A DNA stretch of 35,574 bases. It comes from JAUXFS01 sp050329575. Lineage in GTDB: Bacteria > Pseudomonadota > Alphaproteobacteria > Rhodospirillales > Defluviicoccaceae. Position 1 is the first letter of the stretch, and every line of letters begins with the position of its first letter. The stretch lies in contig JBHJOP010000063.1 of the NCBI GenBank assembly GCA_050329575.1, forward strand, positions 1 to 35,574. Reading direction: 5' to 3'. Below the pieces are notes generated by a model. The model made no database searches. It was not told the origin of the DNA and worked only from the letters and a program-made list of their open reading frames with translations. Below are positions 10,120 to 17,530 of this stretch, in pieces. Position numbers and translations under genes: made by a program.

Positions 10120-11211
10120 ATGCCGAGTGCGAACACCATCGTCGTGACCGGCGGCGCCGGTTTCATCGGGTCGGCGGTGGTCCGCCACCTGATCGGAACC
10201 ACCGTCGCCACCGTTGTCACCGTCGACAAGCTGACTTACGCCGGGAACCTCGAATCGCTGGCTGCGGTCGCCGGTCATCCGCGCCATCGTTTCGAGCGGA
10301 TCGACATCTGCGACATCGAGGCGGTCCGGGCAGTATTCGCCCGCCACCGTCCGGATGCCGTGCTCCACCTCGCCGCCGAATCCCACGTCGACCGGTCGAT
10401 CGACGGGCCCAGCGTGTTCGTCACCACCAACATCGTCGGCACCCACGTCCTGCTCGAGGTCGCACGCGGCCACTGGGAGGCGCTAGACGCGGAGTCGCGG
10501 TCGGCCTTCCGCTTCCACCACGTCTCCACCGACGAGGTCTACGGCAGCCTCCCCGCCGAGGGCCTGTTCCGCGAGGACACTCCCTATCGTCCCAGCTCGC
10601 CCTATTCAGCGAGCAAGGCGTCGTCCGATCATTTAGTGCGGGCTTGGCACCACACCTACGGCCTGCCGGTTCTGATTACCAACTGCTCCAACAACTACGG
10701 GCCCTACCAGTTTCCCGAGAAGCTGATCCCGGTCGTCATTCTCAACGCCCTCACCGGGAAGCCGCTGCCGGTCTACGGAAGCGGCGACAACGTCCGGGAC
10801 TGGCTCTACGTTGACGATCATGCCGCCGCGCTGCACCTGGTGCTCCGCCGTGGCACGGTCGGCGAGACCTACAACATCGGCGGTCGCAACGAGCGTACCA
10901 ACCTGGAGGTGGTGCGGTCGATCTGCGCCCTTCTGGACGAGTTGCGGCCACAGTCGCCCTATTGCCCGCACGCACGGCTGATCACGTTCGTCACCGACCG
11001 GCCGGGGCACGACAAGCGCTACGCCATCGACGCCGTCAAGATCGAGCGCGAGCTCGGCTGGCGACCGACGGAGACGTTCGAGACGGGTCTGCGCCGGACG
11101 GTGGCGTGGTATCTCGACAATCGCGGCTGGTGGGAGCGGGTGCTGAACGGGGCGTATCGCCAGAGCGCCGACGCCGCCGGCCCCGCCACGGCTGGGCGGG
11201 ATGCGCTCTAG
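10120..11211 (+). CDS. rfbB: dTDP-glucose 4,6-dehydratase
   Basis: A 363-residue extended-SDR enzyme that converts dTDP-glucose to dTDP-4-keto-6-deoxyglucose, the second step of dTDP-L-rhamnose synthesis. The NAD-binding loop TGGAGFIGS occupies residues 10-18. The dehydratase signature STDEVYGS places T137, D138 and E139 for water elimination, and Y162-S-A-S-K166 is the YxxxK catalytic pair. Typical family segments follow (NCSNNYGPYQFPEKLIP, VYGSGDNVRDWLYVDDH, ERTNLEVV, DRPGHDKRYAID). The length is standard. It opens a three-gene unit with rfbC 18 bases downstream and rfbD overlapping rfbC, in the order B-C-D without rfbA. The ribosome binding site is weak. Rhamnose would go to lipopolysaccharide or another surface glycan. 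Confidence 0.96.
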   Translation: MPSANTIVVTGGAGFIGSAVVRHLIGTTVATVVTVDKLTYAGNLESLAAVAGHPRHRFERIDICDIEAVRAVFARHRPDAVLHLAAESHVDRSIDGPSVFVTTNIVGTHVLLEVARGHWEALDAESRSAFRFHHVSTDEVYGSLPAEGLFREDTPYRPSSPYSASKASSDHLVRAWHHTYGLPVLITNCSNNYGPYQFPEKLIPVVILNALTGKPLPVYGSGDNVRDWLYVDDHAAALHLVLRRGTVGETYNIGGRNERTNLEVVRSICALLDELRPQSPYCPHARLITFVTDRPGHDKRYAIDAVKIERELGWRPTETFETGLRRTVAWYLDNRGWWERVLNGAYRQSADAAGPATAGRDAL

Positions 11212-11229
11212 GGTTCGGGCGCGCGGGCG

Positions 11230-11796
11230 ATGAAGGTGATCGAGACGGCGCTGCCGGGCGTTCTACTGGTCGAGCCGCAGGTGTTCGGCGATGCCCGCGG
11301 CTATTTCTACGAAACTTATCGCTGGCAGCGCTATGCCGACGCCGGAATCGCCGTCTGCTTCGTCCAGGATAACGTCTCTTATTCTGAACGCGGGGTGCTG
11401 CGCGGCCTTCACCTTCAGAACCCAGAGGCGCAAGGCAAGCTGGTCCATGTTCTCGAAGGCGCGGTGTTCGACGTTGCGGTCGACGTGCGGATCGGCTCGC
11501 CGACTTTCGGGCGCTGGACGGCGGCGGTGCTGTCGGGCGACAACAAGCACCAGCTCTACATCCCCGAGGGCTTCGCCCACGGCTTCTGCGTCACCGGTCG
11601 GTCGGCGCTGGTCGCCTACAAGTGCACCGCGCCGTATGCCGCCGGAAACGAGATCGCGGTCGCCTGGAACGACCCGGACGTCGCCATCGCGTGGCCGATC
11701 GATCGCCCGGCCCTGTCGGCCAAGGATGGCGCCGCGCCGCGGCTTCGGGACATCGATCCCGTCCGGCTGCCCCGCTACGTCCCGGACCGACGATGA
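11230..11796 (+). CDS. rfbC: dTDP-4-dehydrorhamnose 3,5-epimerase
   Basis: A 188-residue cupin enzyme that epimerises C3 and C5 of dTDP-4-keto-6-deoxyglucose. The amino end (PGVLLVEPQVFGDARGYFYETYRWQRY) and the core VQDNVSYSERGVLRGLHLQNP are typical; H61 in RGLH is the catalytic histidine region. FDVAVDVRIGSPTFGRW and YIPEGFAHGFCV complete the cupin barrel. The length matches the family (about 180-190). The stop codon overlaps the start of rfbD (ATGA), implying coupled translation. It lies 18 bases after rfbB. Confidence 0.96.
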   Translation: MKVIETALPGVLLVEPQVFGDARGYFYETYRWQRYADAGIAVCFVQDNVSYSERGVLRGLHLQNPEAQGKLVHVLEGAVFDVAVDVRIGSPTFGRWTAAVLSGDNKHQLYIPEGFAHGFCVTGRSALVAYKCTAPYAAGNEIAVAWNDPDVAIAWPIDRPALSAKDGAAPRLRDIDPVRLPRYVPDRR

Positions 11797-12737
11797 CCGC
11801 CGGCCTCCGGGACCCCGCGGGACCGATCCTGCTGCTCGGCGCGGCCGGTCAGATCGGCTGGGAGTTGGCGCGCACCCTGGCGCCGCTCGGACCGGTGGTT
11901 GCGCTCTCGCGGGCGGAGATCGATCTCGCGTCCGCGGAGGCCATTCGCGACCGTGTGCGGACGACGGCACCGGGACTGATCGTCAACGCCGCCGCCTACA
12001 CCGCCGTCGATCGGGCCGAGCGCGAACCGGATTTGGCGACAGCGGTCAACGGCACCGCCCCTGGAGTCCTCGCCGAGGAGGCGAAGCGGTTGCGGGTGCC
12101 GCTGGTCCACTACTCCACCGATTACGTGTTCGACGGGAGGCCGCCGGCCGGCGCCGACGGGGCCGCCCGGCCCTATGTCGAGTCCGATCCGGCGGCGCCG
12201 ATCAACGTCTACGGCCTGAGCAAGCTCGCGGGCGAGCAGGCGATCCGGGCGGTGGCGCCGATCCATCTGATCCTTCGCACCTCATGGATCTACGCTGCGC
12301 GCGGCCGTAACTTCCTCGACACCATGCGCCGCCTCGCCGCCGAGCGGGACGAGGTGCGGGTGGTCGCCGACCAGACCGGCGGCCCGACCTGGGCACGGAT
12401 GGTCGCCGAGGCGACGGCACAGATGCTGGCGGCGACCTGGGGTGCGGCCGGACCGGACGGGCTCGCCGATCGGGGCGGCACCTACCATTTGAGCGCGTCC
12501 GGCGCGACCAGCTGGCACGGCTTCGCTGCGGCGATTTTCGCGGCGATGGCGGCGTCCGGGGCACGCGTGCCGCGGCTGACCGCGATCACCACCGCCGACT
12601 ATCCGACCCCGGCGGCCCGCCCCGCCTACTCGGTCCTCGACGGCTCGGCCCTCGCGTGCGCCTTCGGCCTCGCACTGCCTCCGTGGCCGGACCAGCTCGC
12701 CCTCTGCCTCGCCGACCACCCCTCCGTCGGGTCGTGA
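11793..12737 (+). CDS. rfbD: dTDP-4-dehydrorhamnose reductase
   Basis: A 314-residue short-chain reductase that uses NAD(P)H to finish dTDP-L-rhamnose. Glycine motif G16-A-A-G19-Q-I-G22, NAAAYTAVDRAE, STDYVFDG, and Y140-G-L-S-K144 as the YxxxK pair, then RTSWIYAARGRNFLDTM and the carboxyl RPAYSVLDGSALA that contacts the substrate. The ATG at 11793, four bases before the end of rfbC, is chosen because the protein aligns with the family from there; in-frame sequence further upstream belongs to the rfbC region. It has a short Gly/Pro-rich leader before the first strand. It probably ends the rfb transcript, with a structured element 36 bases downstream. Confidence 0.95.
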   Translation: MTAGLRDPAGPILLLGAAGQIGWELARTLAPLGPVVALSRAEIDLASAEAIRDRVRTTAPGLIVNAAAYTAVDRAEREPDLATAVNGTAPGVLAEEAKRLRVPLVHYSTDYVFDGRPPAGADGAARPYVESDPAAPINVYGLSKLAGEQAIRAVAPIHLILRTSWIYAARGRNFLDTMRRLAAERDEVRVVADQTGGPTWARMVAEATAQMLAATWGAAGPDGLADRGGTYHLSASGATSWHGFAAAIFAAMAASGARVPRLTAITTADYPTPAARPAYSVLDGSALACAFGLALPPWPDQLALCLADHPSVGS

Positions 12738-12772
12738 TGCCGGTCGATCCCGTCGGCGGGCGATCGGGCGGC

Positions 12773-12818
12773 GTTGCCGCGGCGGGTTCGCCCCGATAGT
12801 CTTTCGGGCGGCGGCAAC
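12773..12818 (+). terminator. Two-tier hairpin between rfbD and the CIA30 gene
   Basis: Seen directly: outer arms GTTGCCGC (12773-12780) and GCGGCAAC (12811-12818) are perfectly complementary, and inside them CCCGA (12792-12796) pairs with TCGGG (12804-12808) around TAGTCTT. There is no T-run after it. It may end the rfb transcript or be a leader structure for the downstream gene, whose start is only 23 bases further on. Confidence 0.4.
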
Positions 12819-12841
12819 GGCAGGACTGCGGGGCGGCGTCC

Positions 12842-13372
12842 ATGGCTGACGGCGAATTGCTGGTGGACGATTTCTCGCGCGATGACGGCCGGTCGGCGCT
12901 GGGCACCATCTGGCGCGGTGTCAGCGACCGGGTGATGGGTGGTGTGTCGCGTGAAACCGTGGCCGTCGCCGCCATCGACGGCCGGCGCTGCCTGCGGCTG
13001 ACCGGGGACGTTCGCCTCGACAACGGCGGCGGCTTCATCCAGATGGCGCTCGACCTCGCGGTCGACGGTGGCGCCTTCGACGCCAAGGCATACCGGGGTT
13101 TGGCGCTAGAGGTGTACGGCAACGACGAGAAATACGGCGTGCATCTGCGCAGCTCTGACTGTATCCGTCCGTGGCAGTCCTATCGCGCCGACTTTGTCGC
13201 CGAACCACGATGGCGGCGGATCACCCTGCCGTTCGACAGCTTCGCGCCGCACCGGCTGGCGCCGCCGCTTGACGTTTGCCGGCTGCGTCGGCTCGGGCTG
13301 GTCGCCATCGGCCGGGCGTTCACCGCGAACCTCGCGGTCGCCAGGCTTACCTTCCACGCCGAGGACACCTGA
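12842..13372 (+). CDS. CIA30-domain protein
   Basis: A 176-residue protein of the CIA30 family, named after the mitochondrial complex I intermediate-associated protein 30 (NDUFAF1). The fold is a jelly-roll resembling carbohydrate-binding modules. The recognised elements are the start LLVDDFSRDDGRSALGTIW, the family hallmark SDRVMGGVS, LRLTGDVRLDNGGGFIQM, then YRGLALEVYGNDEKYGVHLRS and WRRITLPFDSFAP near the end. The length is typical of bacterial single-domain members. No signal peptide is seen. It follows rfbD by 104 bases with the hairpin between. Bacterial homologues lack a settled role; assembly of complex I is proposed by analogy only. Confidence 0.88.
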   Translation: MADGELLVDDFSRDDGRSALGTIWRGVSDRVMGGVSRETVAVAAIDGRRCLRLTGDVRLDNGGGFIQMALDLAVDGGAFDAKAYRGLALEVYGNDEKYGVHLRSSDCIRPWQSYRADFVAEPRWRRITLPFDSFAPHRLAPPLDVCRLRRLGLVAIGRAFTANLAVARLTFHAEDT

Positions 13373-13809
13373 CAGCTCGGAAAGCGCTCGGAAACGCTCG
13401 ACCAAGGGGCCCCACATCGCTCACTGTGACCGATGGCGACGACGATCTCGAAAAAGCCTGCCAGAGCGCCTTCGAAGCCGGCATCAGCACGCCGTAGGGC
13501 GCACCTGACTTGCGCTGTCGATGCCCGAGTCTGCGGAGACCCGCGCCCGCGAAGATCGCGTCCAACGCAAGGGTGTGGGGCGCTATGCCGCCGAAATCCC
13601 ACCGTCGAAAGGCGCCACATGGGCGCCGTGACGTCGGCTGTGATCGACAGCAGCGGTCAATACTACTGAAGGCCTTTGTGGCAAGCGCATCTTAAAAGAC
13701 GAGTAACATCTAGAATGTCTCGCGCTTCGCGTGCGGCCGAACAAGGGACATCGGTGACGGGCACCGTTTGGCACGCTATCATGGTGCCATCATCGATCAG
13801 GAGGGGGCG
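13373..13809. other. 437-bp region without a recognisable gene
   Basis: No convincing gene is found on either strand. A short plus-strand frame of 36 codons (13521-13631) has coding-like composition but no good ribosome binding site and no family. A perfect hairpin GGCGCC-ACATG-GGCGCC lies at 13611-13627. Composition becomes AT-richer from about 13660 towards the next gene, suggesting a promoter there, though no clean -35/-10 pair can be named. It may hold decayed mobile or toxin-antitoxin sequence, given the chimeric gene that follows. Confidence 0.4.
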
Positions 13810-14090
13810 ATGGCACAGGTGGTGTTCCGAAACATCGACGACGACGTGGTAGTCGCCGAGGTCGGCAATGCGCTCGGTCCCGGCTGTCCGCGCTGCGCGA
13901 CCACCAAAACCATGGTGAGGCGGACCGCCGCCCGGCTCGGCGTCGACGTCCGGGTCGAGAAGGTGACCGACGACGCCGAGATCGCCCGCCTCGGGATCGC
14001 CGCGACGCCGGGGATCGTCGTCGATGGCAGGTCGCTCACGCCGGGGGACTGTCCGCCGAGGCCGTCCTCGAGAAGTGGCTGCGCGACTGA
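13810..14090 (+). pseudogene. Thioredoxin-fold small redox protein, frameshifted near its C-terminus
   Basis: From the ATG at 13810 (behind AGGAGGGGG) the frame encodes a thioredoxin_3-like small redox protein. It has the redox motif C26-P-R-C29, then VRVEKVTDDAEIARLGIAATPGIVVDGR with the cis-proline of ATPG. After residue 79 the frame degenerates to Pro/Arg/Ser-rich sequence and continues to 14232, inside arsC. Moving by one base at the G-run 14043-14047 gives GGLSAEAVLEKWLRD and a TGA at 14088-14090, which is what this family has at its end. So one base seems to be missing from the run, either by mutation or by sequencing error. The first 14 residues (MAQVVFRNIDDDVV) resemble FitA-type antitoxins rather than thioredoxins. 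arsC lies directly downstream, so a thiol redox role beside arsenate reduction is possible. Confidence 0.75.
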
Positions 14091-14141
14091 AGCCGCGGCC
14101 GGCCCCGCTTTCCCCTTCCACCCCCGCTCGGATCCCGAACC

Positions 14142-14564
14142 ATGGCCATCGTCATCCATCACAACCCCGCCTGCGGTACCTCGCGCAACGTGCTGGCGAT
14201 CGTCGAGGCAGCCGGCTACCAGCCGACCGTGATTGACTACCTGGATACCGGCTGGACGCGCCCTCAGCTGCTCGGGCTGTTCGCGGCTGCCGGTCTCACG
14301 CCGCGCAAGGCGCTGCGCACCAGCAAGTCGCCGGCCGAGGCGCTCGCTCTTCTCGACCCGTCGGTCGACGACGATACCCTGCTCGCTGCGATGCTGGAGC
14401 ATCCGGTGCTGGTCAACCGGCCGATCGTCTGTTCACCGAAGGGGGTGCGGCTATGCCGGCCCAGCGAGACCGTCCTCGACCTGCTCGACCGGTTGCCGCC
14501 GGGCCCGCTCTACAAGGAGGACGGCGAGTTGGTGATCGATGCCGAGGGCCGGCGGGTCGGCTGA
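14142..14564 (+). CDS. arsC: Glutaredoxin-dependent arsenate reductase
   Basis: A 140-residue ArsC of the plasmid R773 type, which reduces arsenate to arsenite through an arsenate-cysteine adduct resolved by glutathione and glutaredoxin. Visible residues agree with the known active site: C11 in NPACGTSRN, R59 in KALRTSK, R93 in EHPVLVNRPIV, and R103/R106 in GVRLCRPSE. The length is normal. No ars repressor or obviously dedicated arsenite pump is adjacent, although an SLC13/ArsB-superfamily transporter lies 5 kb away on the same strand. A looser ArsC-like (YffB/Spx-fold) role cannot be excluded, but the full set of arginines favours a real reductase. Confidence 0.92.
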   Translation: MAIVIHHNPACGTSRNVLAIVEAAGYQPTVIDYLDTGWTRPQLLGLFAAAGLTPRKALRTSKSPAEALALLDPSVDDDTLLAAMLEHPVLVNRPIVCSPKGVRLCRPSETVLDLLDRLPPGPLYKEDGELVIDAEGRRVG

Positions 14565-14593
14565 CGGTGGTGGCCGGCGCGCGCGGCGGTGGC

Positions 14594-15349
14594 TCAGAAC
14601 CCCTGGTCGGCGGTGGCGCCGGCCGCCACCAGGTCCCGGTATTCGCGGTATGGCACCAGGCGATAGCGCCGTTCCGCGGTCATCCAGACGTTGACCTTGG
14701 CGAACGCCGGCAGGGCCAGTCCGCGGGCGAGGTAGTGGACCGCATAGGCCGTCTCGTAGTTGACGGTGGCGGCCGGTGAATGGGCGCGCGGCACCTTGCT
14801 CGCGGTCACCGCTTGCCAGAACAGGCGATCGCCGAGCGAGCCGATGGCGAGCGCCTTCTGCCGGTCCCGCAGGCCCCAGGCGGCGAACAGGAAGTACGCC
14901 GGATGCATCACCAGATAGCAATTGGTGTCGGTGAACCGTTCGCCATCGGATTCGCTGCAGACGCCGAGGGATTCGCCGGTATCGGGCCGGATCAGCCTTC
15001 GCGCCGCGGTGACAAGCGGCACCTGTCGATCACGCTGAACCGCGAGCAGCGTTTCCACATGCTCGGGCTCGTACCAGTTGTCGGCGTCCAGCAGCAACAC
15101 GCCGTCAAACATCTGAGCGGCCGCCGAGGCGCAGCCGACCAGCCGCGGTGCATCCCCCGAATCGCCATGGCCGACCGGCAGCGGAATGTGCTGGCAGCGC
15201 GCCAAGCCGTCGATCTCAGGGCGCGGATGGCCGTCGGCGACCAGGATGTGGACGACATCGGCGCGGCTCTGGACGGCGACGCTGTCATGGCACCGGCGCA
15301 GCGTCTCGATCGGTTCGCGGAAGTACGGCGTGACGACGGCAAGGCGCAT
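14594..15349 (-). CDS. Family 2-like glycosyltransferase
   Basis: A 251-residue GT-A-fold enzyme. It begins MRLAVVTPYFREPIETLRRCHDSV, the standard GT2 first strand and helix for nucleotide-sugar binding. LLLDADNWYEPEHVETLL carries the DxD-like D-A-D metal site near residues 87-89. The remainder (FTDTNCYLVMHPAYFLFAAW, SLGDRLFWQAV) is the acceptor half. There are no membrane segments, so it is cytoplasmic or peripheral. GGGAGGAG precedes the ATG. It lies on the minus strand downstream of the flavin reductase with a 69-base gap. The donor and acceptor are unknown; a role in surface glycan assembly with the rfb genes is a guess from distance only. Confidence 0.85.
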   Translation of the reverse strand: MRLAVVTPYFREPIETLRRCHDSVAVQSRADVVHILVADGHPRPEIDGLARCQHIPLPVGHGDSGDAPRLVGCASAAAQMFDGVLLLDADNWYEPEHVETLLAVQRDRQVPLVTAARRLIRPDTGESLGVCSESDGERFTDTNCYLVMHPAYFLFAAWGLRDRQKALAIGSLGDRLFWQAVTASKVPRAHSPAATVNYETAYAVHYLARGLALPAFAKVNVWMTAERRYRLVPYREYRDLVAAGATADQGF

Positions 15350-15418
15350 CAGACCTGCTCCTCCCCCCAGCGATGCTCGCGGCCGACCGCCGGCGCCATG
15401 CCCTCGATTTCCTCGGCG

Positions 15419-16834
15419 TCATTCCAGCGCTTCGGCGCCAATTGCTTGGCAGGAGGCGAGATCGGAGTCCGGGCCTGCCGGCAGTTGGCGCGCGGCATCC
15501 CGGAGCGCGGTGCGCAGACCCTCCTCGATCACCGGATGATAGAACGGCATGCCGAGCAGTTCCTGGACCGTCAGCCGCTGCTCGATCGCCAGCGCCAGCA
15601 GGTGCACGATGTGTTCGCCGGCAGGGGCGCACATCGCGGCACCGAGCAGTCGACCGTCGCCGCAATCGGCATAGACCCGCAGCAGCCCGCGGTTACGCTC
15701 GGCGGTGCGCGCCCGACCCTGGCGGGCGAAATCGACCTCGCCGATCACGGTGCGCGCGAGGTCGAGATCGGCGTAGCGGGCACCGACCACGGCAACGTCC
15801 GGCTCGGCGAAGACGATGGCGAGCGGCGTGCGACGGCGGAAGCAGCGCGGCTCGGCGGTGACCGCGTTGATGCCGGCGATGTGGCCTTCGTCGGCGGCCT
15901 CGTGCAGCAGCGGCGCGAAGCCGTTAGCGTCGCCGGCGAGAAAGACCGGCAGATCGGCGATCCGCATCGTCGTCGGATCGACCGGCGGCAGGCCGCGGTC
16001 GTCAAGCGCCACCCCGAGCGTCTCCAGACCGATGTCGTCGACGTTGGGCCGCCGGCCGAGGGCGGCGATCACCAGGTCGGCGACGAACCGACCGCCGCTA
16101 CCCACGACGGTGATCCCGGCCGCGGTCTCCGACAACTCCGCCGGTGCGCCGGTGTGGATGGCGAATTCGTCCGCGAGGGCGGCGCGCAGGGCGGCATCGA
16201 TCTCGCCGTCCGACAGACCGGCCAGCCGGTCGGCGGCATCGAAGCCGGCGACGGCGAGGCCGAGCCGGGACAGCGCCTGGGCGATCTCGACACCGATGGC
16301 GCCGAGGCCGACGACGGCGATCCGCTGCGGCAGGGTCTCCCGCTCGAACAGGGTGTCGGTGGTGACCACCCGGTCGCCGAACCGCCGCCAGCCGCCGGGC
16401 ACGATCGGCCGGCTGCCGGTGGCGAGGACGATCCGCTTCGCTTCGACCATCCGCCCGTCGATCTCCACCCGGCCCGGTCCGGCCAGCCGGGCGCGGCCGG
16501 CGACGCTGCGCGCGCCGAGGTCTTCGGTCGCCGCCAGGACCCCGGCGACGAAGCGGTCGCGCAGCCGGCGCACCCGCGCCAGCACCGCCGCGACGTCGAC
16601 CGACAGCGCGTCTGCGCCGCGGATGCCGAACGCCTGGAGATGGCGGCGGTGATGGAACGCCTTCGCCGCCTCGATCAGCGCCTTCGACGGCATGCAGCCG
16701 ACACGGGCGCAGGTGGTGCCGTAAGCGCCGTCGTTGACGATCAGGAAGTGCTCGGTTCGCTTGCGGACCTCGCGCAGCGCGGCGAGACCGGCGGTGCCGG
16801 CGCCGATGATGGCGACGTCGACGGACTGGACCAT
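15419..16834 (-). CDS. Dihydrolipoamide dehydrogenase-like FAD disulfide reductase
   Basis: A 471-residue class I pyridine nucleotide-disulfide oxidoreductase. The FAD loop is G11-A-G-T-A-G16, and the redox pair is C42-A-R-V-G-C47. The NAD(P) loop is VVGLGAIGVEIAQAL, and FLAGDANG is the second FAD motif. The dimerisation domain ends with H433-P-V-I-E-E438, matching the HPxxxE catalytic His-Glu pair of lipoamide dehydrogenases rather than mercuric reductases. The ATG at 16834 is chosen over an earlier in-frame start at 16945 because GAGGGA precedes it and the FAD strand begins right after. No 2-oxoacid dehydrogenase genes are nearby, so it is probably one of the solitary Lpd-like paralogues; the substrate may be lipoamide, glutathione or another disulfide. 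Confidence 0.9.
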   Translation of the reverse strand: MVQSVDVAIIGAGTAGLAALREVRKRTEHFLIVNDGAYGTTCARVGCMPSKALIEAAKAFHHRRHLQAFGIRGADALSVDVAAVLARVRRLRDRFVAGVLAATEDLGARSVAGRARLAGPGRVEIDGRMVEAKRIVLATGSRPIVPGGWRRFGDRVVTTDTLFERETLPQRIAVVGLGAIGVEIAQALSRLGLAVAGFDAADRLAGLSDGEIDAALRAALADEFAIHTGAPAELSETAAGITVVGSGGRFVADLVIAALGRRPNVDDIGLETLGVALDDRGLPPVDPTTMRIADLPVFLAGDANGFAPLLHEAADEGHIAGINAVTAEPRCFRRRTPLAIVFAEPDVAVVGARYADLDLARTVIGEVDFARQGRARTAERNRGLLRVYADCGDGRLLGAAMCAPAGEHIVHLLALAIEQRLTVQELLGMPFYHPVIEEGLRTALRDAARQLPAGPDSDLASCQAIGAEALE

Positions 16835-17260
16835 GGCGATTCCCTCGCGGACGGACGCCCCGATCCTCGCCGATTTCTCCCGCCGCCACAAGCCGGCCGC
16901 CGCACCCGTGTCGGTAGCATGAGGTATGTCCGGGTGTTGTAGCACACGATCTGTCCGGTCGTTGGTCCCGGGGGGATCAGATGCGATCGGATGTGAGGAT
17001 GGCCCGGATTGTCGAGGCGCTGACGCGTTACCGCGCCGGGAGGATGAGGTTTGCGGCGGCGGCGCCGTGGCCTGATGGAAAGCCGCCTGCCCCGGCCGCT
17101 CAGGCGCGCGGGTTCACGAAACCGTCCTTTGCCTCGATCGCCGATATCGCGACAATCGGAAGTGCAGCACGGAGCGGGCGATCGCGGGACACCGGGTCGA
17201 CGCCCCCGAAATCGAAAGGGCGGTCAAAGCCGCCCTTTCCGTTCGTGCCGCCCTCGAACC
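16835..17260. other. Intergenic region with no recognisable gene
   Basis: These bases separate the flavin reductase start from the end of the small YjfB-like gene, both on the minus strand. A plus-strand frame from 16981 is arginine/proline-rich and antisense to the small gene, so it is not credible. The stretch holds a strong hairpin at 17215-17238 (listed separately) and, near 16920-16945, an AT-richer segment that could contain the reductase promoter. Nothing else is apparent. Confidence 0.4.
17215..17238 (-). terminator. Intrinsic-like terminator after the small YjfB-like gene
   Basis: A perfect 9-bp inverted repeat, AAAGGGCGG - TCAAAG - CCGCCCTTT, lies 22 bases beyond the stop of the minus-strand small gene. 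Read on the minus strand, the stem ends in CCCTTT followed by CGATTT, a weak T-rich tail. It is a good candidate terminator for that gene. Confidence 0.65.
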
Positions 17261-17443
17261 TCAGGCGGTCACGTCGAGACGACCCGGCGCAACGCGGGCC
17301 GGCGGGGTCACCGCCTCGGCCAGCATGCGGACGATCGATTGCTGGGCGGCGTGCTGCTGGCGGAGCATCGCCACGTTCATCGCCTGCAGGGTCGCGGCGT
17401 CCCTGGCGGCGACGGCGGTGGCGGCGAGGCTGGCGATGCTCAT
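17261..17443 (-). CDS. YjfB-like putative motility small protein
   Basis: A 60-residue peptide, MSIASLAATAVAARDAATLQ, then AMNVAMLRQQHAAQQSIVRMLAEAV and a short tail PPARVAPGRLDVTA. This pattern of a short helical peptide starting with Met-Ser-x-Ala and having MLRQQxxxQ followed by a hydrophobic helix matches the YjfB family (described as putative motility protein) found as orphan genes in alphaproteobacteria. AAAGG before the ATG gives a fair ribosome binding site. A perfect hairpin lies downstream, so it is probably transcribed alone. No flagellar gene is present in the window. Its role is unknown. Confidence 0.7.
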   Translation of the reverse strand: MSIASLAATAVAARDAATLQAMNVAMLRQQHAAQQSIVRMLAEAVTPPARVAPGRLDVTA

Positions 17444-17530
17444 GGACGACCTTTCGATGGCGGCGACGTGCAGCGCCAGTGTCGCCCGGAAGCGGTTAGC
17501 GGGTGGTTTACGCGCGCGATCCCGTGACGA

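Noticed and set aside
14780..16942. A 720-codon plus-strand open frame
   Set aside because: It is antisense to the glycosyltransferase and flavin reductase genes, whose motifs are clear. Its translation is Asp/Gly/Arg-rich with no family signature, a common artefact of high-GC DNA.
16981..17499. A 172-codon plus-strand open frame
   Set aside because: It is arginine- and proline-rich, antisense to the small YjfB-like gene and spans its terminator hairpin.
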